Source: PWXP01 sp040772845 (lineage in GTDB: Bacteria; Planctomycetota; Planctomycetia; Pirellulales; Thermoguttaceae). From it: a DNA stretch of 64,000 nucleotides. Where the stretch lies: the NCBI GenBank assembly GCA_040772845.1, contig JAXGXG010000001.1:124001-188000 (forward strand), given 5' to 3'. The translations under genes were made by a program, and so were the position numbers. Each line of letters opens with the position of its first letter. The stretch's first letter is position 1. This document shows positions 8,846 to 16,319 of this stretch, in pieces. Under the pieces are notes generated by a model. It searched no databases. It saw only the letters and a program-made list of their open reading frames with translations, and was not told the origin of the DNA.

Positions 8846-9328
8846 GTGTTCGTCGTCGACACAGACATTCTGCTCTACGCAGCGGATCGGGATTCGCCCG
8901 ACCATGCACCCTGCCGGAAGCGTTTGGATGCGTGGCGCCGCCAATCCTTACCGTGGCATCTGACGTGGGGTGTTGTTTATGAGTTCCTGCGAGTTGCCAC
9001 CCATCCAAATGTCTTTCGCAAGCCGCTGTCGGTGGCCGAAGCATGGTCATTCGTGGAAGCCACGCTCGCGTCGCCAAGCATCTCGCTGCTTGTGGCGACG
9101 GAACGCCATAGGCAGGTGGCCGACGAGGTGTTCTCCGAGCTTCCGGACATACGCGGCAATCTTGTTTTTGATGCTCACACTGCGATTCTGATGCGGGAGC
9201 ACGGGATCAAGACGATTTACACACGGGATACGGACTTCAACCGCTTCCCTTTCGTGGATGTTGTCGACCCGCTTCAGGAGCACCGCAGAACAACGGCGCC
9301 CAGTCGACGTCCTAAAGACCGCGGCTGA
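8846..9328 (+). CDS. PIN-domain ribonuclease toxin (VapC-like)
   Basis: 160 residues from GTG 8846. PIN acidic residues are visible: Asp in FVVDTDILLYA near the start, Glu in VVYEFLRV, Asp in LVFDAHTAILMREHGI and Asp in YTRDTDFNRFP. All four expected positions are filled, so the enzyme looks intact. VapC toxins cleave tRNA or rRNA; the target here is unknown. It sits two bases after the antitoxin stop, consistent with translational coupling. The C-terminal ~12 residues (RTTAPSRRPKDRG) are basic and not part of the fold. Confidence 0.85.
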   Translation: MFVVDTDILLYAADRDSPDHAPCRKRLDAWRRQSLPWHLTWGVVYEFLRVATHPNVFRKPLSVAEAWSFVEATLASPSISLLVATERHRQVADEVFSELPDIRGNLVFDAHTAILMREHGIKTIYTRDTDFNRFPFVDVVDPLQEHRRTTAPSRRPKDRG

Positions 9329-9451
9329 CGCAAGCGTTCGCTTCCTGGACTTCTGTGTTTAGCCATCGACACACCACCTGCAACGTATGCAACCAGGTCA
9401 TCACGTTGACCGATGTGTACGAGCCGACAGAGGGCAAGGTTGTGAGCGACT

Positions 9452-9643
9452 TTCCTTCCCCGCTGGGCTTGTCCCAGCGGAACCATGACTGGTCAGCTAC
9501 AAGCACCCGCTCCGCTCGCATTCCTTCCCCGCTGGGCTTGTCCCAGCGGAACCATGACTGGTCAGCTACGAAGCACCCGCTCCGCGCGCATTCGTTCCCC
9601 GCTCTCGCTTGCCCCAGCCGGTCTCATGACTGGTCAGCTATCT
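9452..9643 (+). repeat. Three tandem REP-like hairpin units (69-70 bp)
   Basis: Units begin at 9452, 9521 and 9591. Each has a hairpin (CCGCTGGG-CTTGT-CCCAGCGG in the first two, a diverged stem in the third), then CATGACTGGTCAGCTA, then a spacer with AAGCACCCGCTCCGC. Other copies occur at 10917-11037, 12499-12545 (inverted), 17397-17433 and 17523-17575 (inverted). No open frame with family features runs through them. Confidence 0.85.
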
Positions 9644-9647
9644 AAGG

Positions 9648-9910
9648 TGCCCCTGGCAGTTCCTCGATTACGATTACCACTGCGGTTGAGCACGGGCATG
9701 AAGAGGGGGGAAGCTTTGCCTGTTTGCGCACTCTCCGTTGTTGAGTGGACATGCGAAGCGCGTTGAGCGTGTTCTGTTCACTGCACGCTGGTCTCCCGGC
9801 TACCGAGGCGTGGGAATTTGGCCAGAACCGCTTGCCCGGGCCCTCTGGACGGGCTAGGATTGTGGTTCCTGGGGTGGCCCTTTCTGGAAAGGGTGATCGG
9901 GGTAGAATAA
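9648..9910 (+). repeat. Dispersed repeat R1, copy 2
   Basis: Same landmarks as copy 1 (GAGCACGGGCATGAAGAGG, CCGAGGCGTGGGAATT, CCCTCTGGACGGGCTAGGA). It ends with the hairpin CCCTTTC-TG-GAAAGGG and GGGGTAGAATAAC, 32 bp before the ATG of the PIN pseudogene. Confidence 0.85.
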
Positions 9911-9941
9911 CATTTTGCCACGGAACCTTGGGTCTCACGCG

Positions 9942-10427
9942 ATGGCACGAATCTACATTGAAACAACGGTTATCAGCTTCTACTTCAACGCTCGCCCCGA
10001 GCCGGAAATGGTGGCTCGTGAGCATTGGTCGCGCTGATGGCTCGACGCTGCACTGTCAGGAACTGACGAACTCGTGACGAGTCTTGCGGTGGAAACGGAA
10101 CTCAGGGCCGGCGAGTTCCCGAAGAAGGACGACATGCTGGCATTGGTATCACGTCTCCCTTTGCTGGATGTCAACGATGCCGTGATCGAAGCAGTAGAAG
10201 TGTACATGGCTCGACACGTGATGCCAAACGATCCTGGTGGTGATGCCTTTCACTTGGCAATCGCTTCGTTTCATCGCTGCCACTTCCTCGTCACCTGGAA
10301 CTGCCAACACATCGCAAACGCCAATAAGTTCGCGCATATTCGGCGAGTCAATGGTATATTAGGATTGGGCAATCCGGCGTTGGTAACGCCGCTGGAACTA
10401 TTGAACGAAAGAATTGACAATGGATAG
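9942..10427 (+). pseudogene. PIN-domain toxin gene with an in-frame TGA
   Basis: ATG 9942 gives MARIYIETTVISFYFNARPE and reaches TGA at 10035-10037 after EHWSR. The same frame then continues WLDAALSGTDELVTSLAVET to TAG 10427, ending in the motifs GDAFHLAIASFH and LVTWNCQHIANANK. The intact relative at 14920-15417 reads REWTRQWW at the same place, so the TGA replaces a single residue (Gln or Arg class). Everything else, including the PIN acidic residues, is preserved, so this is a recent nonsense mutation or a read-through case. The small partner gene follows with an 8-bp overlap. Confidence 0.75.
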
Positions 10428-10608
10428 CTACAGCGAAGTGCGCCGCGTGCGAAAAGAAATGTCGAGTGCCGCAGGCCATGATGTTCGCAAATTGGCTGCA
10501 ATGTTCAATGATCGCAGAGCTCAGGTGACAGATCGAATCATCGACCCCGGCACGAAGGCAGAACAGACGGATGCACGCGAGCGGGGAGACGTCTTACAGG
10601 ATGATTAG
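10420..10608 (+). CDS. Small partner (antitoxin-like) of the PIN gene
   Basis: 62 residues from ATG 10420, overlapping the end of the PIN frame by 8 bp. It starts MDSYSEVRRVRKEMSSAAGH with HDVRKLAAMFNDR after it. The same gene order and the same pattern (EIR.IR..IS..C.HD..KL) are found at 15398 next to the intact PIN relative, so the pair is a TA-like module with the toxin first. No known antitoxin domain is obvious. The C-terminal part (EQTDARERGDVLQDD) does not resemble the other copy and may be altered. Confidence 0.6.
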   Translation: MDSYSEVRRVRKEMSSAAGHDVRKLAAMFNDRRAQVTDRIIDPGTKAEQTDARERGDVLQDD

Positions 10609-10827
10609 CTCGCCCCCCGCCACGTGATCCGAGACGTTCTGGCATGTAACCTCGACCACTCGTGGGCAGGCATTTTCCACTCTGGGGCTGGGACACTATC
10701 AACGAAGTGTGTAATCAAGTCATTACGTTGACTGAGGGGTAGGAATGGCCGATGGGCAAGGCCGTCAACGGCCTCCCTTCTCTGTTTCCTTTGCTACCTC
10801 CTGTTCATCTTTGACGTGCAAAGTGCA
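10609..10827. other. Remnant-rich intergenic stretch
   Basis: Holds a short peptide remnant in frame from ~10660 to a TAG at 10739-10741 (WGWDTINEVCNQVITLTEG). The core VCNQVITLT is also encoded at ~9380-9412, so an unknown ORF once existed in two copies. Otherwise nothing recognisable. Confidence 0.35.
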
Positions 10828-11037
10828 TTGCGCGAGCTTGGTTTTGCAGGTTCTTTGGTGCGCGCGGCAGCATTGTCTGGCACGCTTGACCTGTGCAATC
10901 GCTTGGTGTGAAACTAATCACCGTCGGGCTCGCCCCGGCGGAACCGTGACTGGTCAGCTACCAAACACCTGCTCCACGCGCACCCTTCTTCCCCGCTCTC
11001 GCTTGTCCCAGCCGGTCCCATGACTGGCCAGCTACGA
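10828..11037 (+). repeat. Direct repeat R2 copy B plus tandem REP-like units
   Basis: 10828-10964 is the second copy of the 137-bp repeat at 8421. Its REP-like end is followed by one more REP unit (10985-11037: CCCGCTCTCGCTTGTCCCAG then CATGACTGGCCAGCTAC) with the same spacer type as the array at 9452. Repeat R1 starts directly after it. Confidence 0.8.
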
Positions 11038-11039
11038 AC

Positions 11040-11311
11040 GTGCCTGTGGCAATCCCTCGATTACGATTACCTGTCACCGCTGCGGCTGAGCACGAGTACA
11101 AAGAGGGGGTCGCTTTGCCTATCCTTACATTCTCCGTTGTTGGGTGGACATGCAAAACGCATTGCCTGCGTTTCTGTCAACTGCGCGCGGGTCGCCCGGC
11201 TGCCGAGGCGTGAGAATTCTTCCAGAGCCGCTTGCCGCGGCCCTCTGGACGGGCTAGGATCATGGTTCGTAGGATGGCCCCTCTGGGAAAGGGGAATCAA
11301 GGTAGAATCGC
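11040..11311 (+). repeat. Dispersed repeat R1, copy 3
   Basis: Third near full-length R1 copy. Landmarks: GAGCACGAGTACAAAGAGG, GGTGGACATGCAA, CCGAGGCGTGAGAATTC, CCCTCTGGACGGGCTAGGA, hairpin CCCCT-CTGGGAA-AGGGG, then GGTAGAATCGCAA. It ends 18 bp before the ATG of the lipoprotein gene. Confidence 0.85.
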
Positions 11312-11328
11312 AAGTTATCGGGTTAAGC

Positions 11329-12090
11329 ATGAGACTCACCCTATGTTTCGCGATCTTGAGCATGTTACTTGTCGGATGCGACGGCGCGAGTTTGCCGCCG
11401 CACCCACCTACTCAATCGCCTGAAGGATTCATTGCTGGTTGGGGCGAAATGGGGATGTGGCTTCCCGACGCGGAACAGGTTAAGGTGTTCCGCGACAATT
11501 TCGACGTTGCCCGCGGCTCTTTGTGTGATGCGCTAACGCATAGTAACCATTCTGTACGGATTCGTGCCGCGTACGTGATTGGCGAAATTGGTGAAACTGC
11601 AAAGCCTGCCGGTGAGGAATTACTCGCACGCCTAGGCGAGGAATCTGACGAAGTTGTTCGGATTTACATCGTCGACGCGCTCAATGCGATTGGTTACGAC
11701 ACCGAAGCGGCCATAACGGTGCTGATCAAGCGATACGAAGCTCTTGACGGCGCCAACGTGCCACCGAATGACGATCATTCGTACGCTGAGGTCGATGAGA
11801 AAATCACAGTCGCTTGCGCACTTTATGCATTTGTGGACGCTGAGTCAAAATCTCGATATTTCGACTTTGTGACGAAATGGCTCGATCCACCGGAAGATGA
11901 CCTAAGTGGCGATTTGCTCGAAGGCTATTGGGAACGCCGATGGATGGCGGTCAATGCCTTGGAGCAAATGCCGGATGCAACGGACGCAATCCCAAAACTC
12001 GAATCACTTGAAGTGGAGCCAAATGCAAAACCGTGGGTAGATATTCATGTGCCACGGGTTCTCGGTGTACTGCGAAGAAATATCCGATAA
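11329..12090 (+). CDS. HEAT-repeat-like lipoprotein
   Basis: 253 residues. The N-terminus is a lipoprotein signal, MRLTLCFAILSMLLVGCDG, with Cys in an LVGC lipobox, so it should be lipidated at the envelope. Residues ~65-130 contain HEAT-like helices (SVRIRAAYVIGEIGETAK, EVVRIYIVDALNAIGYD), and another helix pair near 205-235 (RRWMAVNALEQMPDATDAIP). Such repeats make protein-protein contacts; the partner is unknown. The open frame extends upstream through R1, but the lipobox fixes ATG 11329. It is transcribed alone, with a small-gene remnant after it. Confidence 0.7.
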   Translation: MRLTLCFAILSMLLVGCDGASLPPHPPTQSPEGFIAGWGEMGMWLPDAEQVKVFRDNFDVARGSLCDALTHSNHSVRIRAAYVIGEIGETAKPAGEELLARLGEESDEVVRIYIVDALNAIGYDTEAAITVLIKRYEALDGANVPPNDDHSYAEVDEKITVACALYAFVDAESKSRYFDFVTKWLDPPEDDLSGDLLEGYWERRWMAVNALEQMPDATDAIPKLESLEVEPNAKPWVDIHVPRVLGVLRRNIR

Positions 12091-12130
12091 CGAGCACCAA
12101 ACCGAAATACGCCAGTACGCGGAATAGGCT

Positions 12131-12220
12131 ATGAAAGAATCGTACGATTTCTCCAAAGCAGAACGGAGAAAGTCCCACCGCCCCGATGCCAAGCTCAGTA
12201 TTCCGGCATTTCGTGGATGA
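12131..12220 (+). pseudogene. Remnant of small CopG/antitoxin-like gene
   Basis: ATG 12131 encodes MKESYDFSKAERRKSHRPDA followed by KLSIP, then AFRG and a stop. The opening matches a widespread small antitoxin-like family (typically ~65-80 residues, YDFSK..RGKFY and then IPVYLD), which ends here after 29 residues. A deletion or frameshift after KLSIP is the likely cause. Confidence 0.5.
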
Positions 12221-12422
12221 TTGTGATGGTGCGCCGGCCGTGACGGTTGTATGGTTCGCTATGACGTACGGCTGCACGGGGCGAGATTGTTGAGACTACC
12301 TGGCTTAGGATACCAGGAAGAAGCATTGAAATCGGCGTTGGTGAGGACAGTGGAGTCGCCACCGGCCAGCTCGTCTGGCCCGCAGCGGTGGTCTGTTGGC
12401 CAATGGCGTTGCTCCTGAGCGA

Positions 12423-12477
12423 CTTTCTTTCCGGGCGTTGCTGCCGCCGAAGGCGGCAGCAACGCCCGGAAAGAAAG
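12423..12477. repeat. Perfect palindrome P1 (26-bp arms, GAA loop)
   Basis: Arms 12423-12448 and 12452-12477 are perfectly complementary with the loop GAA. The arms close on GCCGCC/GGCGGC around the loop. No T run follows, so it does not look like a simple terminator. Three other palindromes (17073, 17129, 17453) share this core but have unrelated outer arms. Confidence 0.95.
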
Positions 12478-12498
12478 GCTTTTGGTGGTGCGGCCTCG

Positions 12499-12545
12499 TG
12501 TAGCTTGCTGACCATGGCTCCGGCCGGGCGAGCCGGCCGGTGGCC
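12499..12545 (-). repeat. REP-like hairpin element, inverted copy
   Basis: Reads TAGCTTGCTGACCATGGCTC then a stem CCGGCCGGGC/GCCGGCCGG and GTGGCCC, the reverse complement pattern of the 9452 units. Confidence 0.6.
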
Positions 12546-12599
12546 CTTTCTTGCAGCGTCTTGTATCAGTGTCTAAGCCGGAAAGTCTCTGTTGCCCGA

Positions 12600-14501
12600 T
12601 TACCAGAACCGCGGTAGGATGGGACTGCGGGCTTCGGGTTCGAGCGGGGGTGCTTCCGCCGGCAGGCGTCGTTGCGGTTGACGGACGGGGCGGTCCAGCT
12701 CGAATGCGCTTTCGGACGGCTGATCGGAATCGGGATAACGCGGCTCGTTCGGACCGGGGCGGTAGTCGCGCGGATAGCAGCGATCGGCGAACAGGCGGCC
12801 CATCGGTCCGATCGATGCGTAACGCTCCTCGGCAAATCGGATGCCGTGCGCTTCCAGGATAATGCCTGTCTGCCGCTCCAGGGTTGCCAGTTCGGTGTTG
12901 TAGGCGGTCAGGGCATTTGCCTCGGCGCTGACGGCGTTGCCCCAGGCCGTGATTGCCTGCAATACGTTCAGGTAGATGGCCCGTTCGCCCTGGCGCGATA
13001 GGTTGACGGAGAAGACGGCCATCTGGGCGTCGAGGTTCTGTTGCGAGGCGGCGCGGCTGTCCTGGTAGGCGCGATACTGCTCGTAGTATTGTGCGAGGTT
13101 GCGGTAGCAGGCGGCCAGTTCGTGCGCGGCGCTATGGTAGGCCTGCTCCAGTTGGGCCTGGACGCGGCGGGTGACCAACTCTTCCTCACGGAGCCGCGCC
13201 CGGGCGGCCCGCTGGCCCAGGGGGATCGAGAAGTTCACGCCGAGCTGCCATTCGGTGTACTGGCCGGCTTGGGTCGATATGATTTCGCGGTCAGGCGTGC
13301 GGCCCTCCAGGCCATTCCAACGATAGACGGCCACGGCGTCCAACTGGGGCAGCGTCTCGTTGCGACGCATGATCCTCCGCTGCTGCTCGGCCTCCAGGAC
13401 CAGCTTCCACTCGACCAGGTCGGGCCGGCGGATGGCCGCTACGTCGAGTACCGTTTGCCAGTCGACCTCCATCTCCTGCTTCGATGGTGGTGTGACCGGT
13501 ACGATCTGCGCCGCTGCCGACGGTGGCAGCCCCAGGATGTTTCGCAGCGTCGCTTCGCGCGCCAGAACGGTTGCCTTGGCCGTGATCAACGACGCGCGGA
13601 AGTCGGCCAGGGCCGAACGCGACTGGGCCACATCGGCCAGCGAAGCGAAACCGGTGGCGAGGTTCGCCTCGGCCACTTTCAGGGCATACTCGGTCTGCTC
13701 AACCTGCTGCTGACGCGCCCAAACGTCGGTTCGTGCCGCCACCAGCGCCCAGTAGGCCTCGATCACGCCGCGAACCATCTCCTGTACGGCGTCCTTCATC
13801 TGGAAGAACGACCGTTCGGTATCGATGCGTGCGATCTCGATGGGCGCCAAGTTCGTGCTCCAGCCGCCTCCTTGCAGCAGCGGCTGTGTCAGGCTCATCT
13901 CGACCGACGAGGCGGTGCGGGGATTCAGCGGCAGACCGGCTACGCCGTACCGGTTCGGGTCGGTCACCACGCCCACGCCTGCGGTGGCGCCGGTCGGGCC
14001 TACCTTGTAGACGCCCGTCTGGTTGCGGTACTCGTGCCCGGCGGGGCCGGTGATGATGACGCGCGACGGATCGCCGGGATCGAACGACTCGCTTGGCTTC
14101 TGGTTTCGGTAGAAGTTGTTGTCCGAATCGAGGGTCGGGTCGAACCGGCCCTGGGCCACGTCGATCTGGGTATTGGCCACGGCCGGATCGTAGATGGTTC
14201 GCCCGCTCGAGCCGCCCAAAACGCGGATCACCTCGGAGTTGTTTAGGCCGACTTGGATTGCCTCGTCCAACGACAGGTTCTGGGGTGGCGCGTCGGCTGG
14301 CGCCATCGCGGTCACGGTGCGTGGCGCGGGCATGTCCGAGAACTGCCGACCGGGAAGTCGGGCCGGATCCCGCACCTGCATATGCCGCTGTTCGGGCAGG
14401 ATGACGCTCCACGGCTGTTGCGCATGGGCAGGCATCGTGGCCCACGGGGTCAGCGAACCGAACAGAATAACCAGAAGAAGCGCGCGGGAATGGCGATCCA
14501 T
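12600..14501 (-). CDS. TolC-like outer-membrane efflux protein
   Basis: 633 residues from ATG 14501 (MDRHSRALLLVILFGSLTP, a signal peptide ending near PAHAQQ); an ATG six codons upstream is possible but adds no signal feature. Two outer membrane efflux (OEP) repeats follow, with long amphipathic helices such as QVEQTEYALKVAEANLATG and TRRVQAQLEQAYHSAAHELA, and LSLDEAIQVGLNNSEVIRVL at the first repeat, all typical of TolC-family trimers. The protein would form the outer-membrane duct of a tripartite pump. The matching inner-membrane genes (18855-22218) are on the same strand 4.3 kb upstream. A proline/arginine-rich tail (RQPQRRLPAEAPPLEPEAR) closes the protein. Confidence 0.85.
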   Translation of the reverse strand: MDRHSRALLLVILFGSLTPWATMPAHAQQPWSVILPEQRHMQVRDPARLPGRQFSDMPAPRTVTAMAPADAPPQNLSLDEAIQVGLNNSEVIRVLGGSSGRTIYDPAVANTQIDVAQGRFDPTLDSDNNFYRNQKPSESFDPGDPSRVIITGPAGHEYRNQTGVYKVGPTGATAGVGVVTDPNRYGVAGLPLNPRTASSVEMSLTQPLLQGGGWSTNLAPIEIARIDTERSFFQMKDAVQEMVRGVIEAYWALVAARTDVWARQQQVEQTEYALKVAEANLATGFASLADVAQSRSALADFRASLITAKATVLAREATLRNILGLPPSAAAQIVPVTPPSKQEMEVDWQTVLDVAAIRRPDLVEWKLVLEAEQQRRIMRRNETLPQLDAVAVYRWNGLEGRTPDREIISTQAGQYTEWQLGVNFSIPLGQRAARARLREEELVTRRVQAQLEQAYHSAAHELAACYRNLAQYYEQYRAYQDSRAASQQNLDAQMAVFSVNLSRQGERAIYLNVLQAITAWGNAVSAEANALTAYNTELATLERQTGIILEAHGIRFAEERYASIGPMGRLFADRCYPRDYRPGPNEPRYPDSDQPSESAFELDRPVRQPQRRLPAEAPPLEPEARSPILPRFW

Positions 14502-14519
14502 ACCTCTATGTTCGGCCAA

Positions 14520-14919
14520 CTGATGTGCGAAAGTGCCGTTACAATCGCCAGAATCGTTACAGGCGTTAAAGTTGCGCCGTTACGGCTTACGTGACCCGCA
14601 AGGTTTCGCTGTATTCGCGACCTTGCCGATATTGCCCAATATAGCAACTGCGTCGCGCCACGAAACGGCGGGTTGCTCCCGCACACGACTGAAGGGCTTC
14701 CCGGAGCCTGCCCGAGTCGCCATCTTCGAACTTCGAACTTGGCCCTTCGATTTCCCCGCGTCATCGCGTCACTGAGAACTCTTCCCCGTGGCCCGATTCT
14801 TTGACTTGCAAACTGGGGCCAATTTGCTATAGTCAAAGACGTGTACAGGTGTGCCGTATTGGACTGCCGCCGAAAGGTCGGTTTCTCGTGCCACAGTTGG
14901 CCACACATGGTATAGTGAA
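14520..14919. other. Intergenic with promoter candidates
   Basis: Divergent region between the TolC gene (-) and the PIN gene (+). No gene seen. Apart from the site at 14799-14838, a TATAGT box lies at 14911-14916, too close to ATG 14920 for a normal leader. Confidence 0.4.
14799..14838 (+). promoter_or_regulatory. Promoter with flanking inverted repeat, PIN module
   Basis: TTGCAA (14806-14811) and TATAGT (14828-14833) are 16 bp apart. The 8-bp inverted repeat CTTTGACT (14799-14806) / AGTCAAAG (14831-14838) brackets both boxes, as expected for a repressor-bound promoter of a TA module. The ATG is 82 bp downstream. Confidence 0.4.
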
Positions 14920-15417
14920 ATGATGCAAAAGCCACGAGTGTACGTCGAGACTTCCATTCCGAGTTTCTACTTCGAATTGCGAACGACTCCGGATGTTGTC
15001 GCACGCCGCGAGTGGACTCGACAGTGGTGGAACGAGGAACCGGCCAAGTACGAATTAGTGACCAGTGTGGCAGTCATCAGTGAACTGTCGGCGGGCGTTC
15101 CCGAACGAAGTGCCGAACGGTTGTCCTTGGTTCAACACTTGCCGTTGTTGCCGATTGAGCCTGCGATCACAGACATTGTGACGACCTATGTGCAACAGAA
15201 GGTTATGCCAGCGGACCCTGCGGGAGATGCCCTCCATTTGGCCGTCGCGTCTTTTCATAAGTGCGATTTCTTGGTTACCTGGAACTGTTCGCATCTCGCC
15301 AACGCCAACAAGTTTGGGCACATTCGCAGAGTTAATACTATGCTTGGTCTATTTGTTCCTGCCCTGGTAACGCCACTGGAACTCCTTGGAGTCGATCATG
15401 AGTCCGACAATTCCTGA
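14920..15417 (+). CDS. PIN-domain toxin-like protein, intact relative of 9942
   Basis: 165 residues (ATG 14920; ATG 14923 also possible). Sequence begins MMQKPRVYVETSIPSFYF, with Glu in YVETS, REWTRQWW, SELSAGVP, GDALHLAVASFHKCDFLVTW and NCSHLANANKFGHIRR. These are the motifs of the PIN group that also contains the pseudogene at 9942. Nuclease activity is inferred from the fold. The partner gene overlaps its end by 20 bp. An inverted-repeat-flanked promoter precedes it. Confidence 0.75.
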   Translation: MMQKPRVYVETSIPSFYFELRTTPDVVARREWTRQWWNEEPAKYELVTSVAVISELSAGVPERSAERLSLVQHLPLLPIEPAITDIVTTYVQQKVMPADPAGDALHLAVASFHKCDFLVTWNCSHLANANKFGHIRRVNTMLGLFVPALVTPLELLGVDHESDNS

Positions 15418-15625
15418 CCCGGCCATTGCCGAAATCCGCGAAATTCGGCATCTCATTTCGGCCAGTTGTGAGCACGATCCAGCGAAACTTGTAGCATATC
15501 TCATGCATTATCAAGAGCAATTCGGAGATCGCTTGATTCACGATTCGCCAGAACACGCTGCCGTTGAACAGGCGGGAGAGGCTGGCGCTGGCCAAGGTGG
15601 CGAATCGGCTCTTTCTTGTCCCTGA
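15398..15625 (+). CDS. Partner of PIN gene, possibly frameshifted at the C-terminus
   Basis: 75 residues from ATG 15398 (MSPTIPDPAIAEIREIRHLI, then CEHDPAKLVAYLM), parallel to the partner at 10420. The last ~15 residues (EAGAGQGGESALSCP) are low complexity. The +1 frame over the same bases reads RRERLALAKVANRLFLVPEE and ends at TAA 15642-15644, which looks more protein-like. A one-base shift near 15570 is therefore likely. Function: probable antitoxin, by position only. Confidence 0.5.
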   Translation: MSPTIPDPAIAEIREIRHLISASCEHDPAKLVAYLMHYQEQFGDRLIHDSPEHAAVEQAGEAGAGQGGESALSCP

Positions 15626-15644
15626 GGAACTCAAGGACACGTAA

Positions 15645-15815
15645 TGTCGAGGTGCGATCCATTGGCCCCACTCAGCGAAGCTCTTTGGGAGAGCTTTCGA
15701 GAGACGTCATCCTTGACGTGGGCTACTTCCCTCCATATTCTGATGTAATATTCTCGTCAAGGACTTTTTGGAATTACAGTGAACGAGCGTTTTCCCACCC
15801 ACGGCATTAACAGAC
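15645..15815. other. Intergenic, nothing recognised
   Basis: Short AT-richer gap between the TA module and a possible small membrane protein; no site stands out. Confidence 0.3.
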
Positions 15816-16043
15816 ATGGGCGAACCTTTCGAGAATACTGATCGAACTCCGGCCGCTTGTGTGCGTGAACCAGGATGGGGTAGCCGCGTTGCCCTGTCGC
15901 TTGCTGTCGTAGTACTGATGATTGCCGTGTTTGACAACTCATTCGCCGTCGCACGTACACCATCGGTCGGGCGAGTGTTCATGTTGGTCGCGTACGCAAT
16001 TGGTTTCGTGGCCGCTTGCTTTTCGCTGTGGCGGACAGCTTGA
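15816..16043 (+). CDS. Possible small two-helix membrane protein
   Basis: 75 residues with two hydrophobic segments (VALSLAVVVLMIAVFD and VFMLVAYAIGFVAACFSLW). No family recognised and no clear Shine-Dalgarno before ATG 15816, so it may be spurious. Confidence 0.3.
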   Translation: MGEPFENTDRTPAACVREPGWGSRVALSLAVVVLMIAVFDNSFAVARTPSVGRVFMLVAYAIGFVAACFSLWRTA

Positions 16044-16074
16044 CCACGGAGGCCTGTTGCGGTATCTTACTCCC

Positions 16075-16319
16075 ATGGCATTGCTCGAGGACATCCGGCT
16101 GAAGATCGCTGCGCGGCGGATCAGATGATCATACGGGACATCAGCACCGCCGAACTGGAAGAGGCACTTGCCAATCGAAGCGAGTTGGTTGAGGACTATC
16201 CCGACGACAAGTATGGGCCAAGCTGCTTGGTCTTGGGGGGCACCCGTGGCGGCCACCCGCTGCACGTTCAGTGCAGCTACCCGTCCCGGCCACTCATCAA
16301 GGTCGTGACGGTGTATTGA
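16075..16319 (+). pseudogene. Split DUF4258-family gene
   Basis: ATG 16075 gives MALLEDIRLKIAARRIR and stops at TGA 16128. A second frame starts at ATG 16125 (ATGA overlap): IIRDISTAELEEALANRSEL, EDYPDDKYGPSCLVLG, HPLHVQCSYP, LIKVVTVY, stop 16317-16319. Together they are the two halves of a DUF4258 protein, a toxin-like family of about 85-95 residues. The segment between them, which in the family holds a His-rich strand (HA...R..ER), is missing, so a small deletion plus a frame change explains the split. The ATGA overlap could still allow translation of both parts. The usual antitoxin is not recognisable downstream. Confidence 0.65.

Noticed and set aside
9355..9645. An open frame running through the tandem REP-like units.
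   Set aside because: The translation repeats with the hairpin units (PSPLGLSQRNHDWSAT), so it is a repeat artefact and not a gene.
12241..12290. GTATGGTTCGCTATGACGTACGGCTGC looked like a group II intron 3' domain.
   Set aside because: No domain V/VI fold, no reverse transcriptase and no intron boundary could be found.
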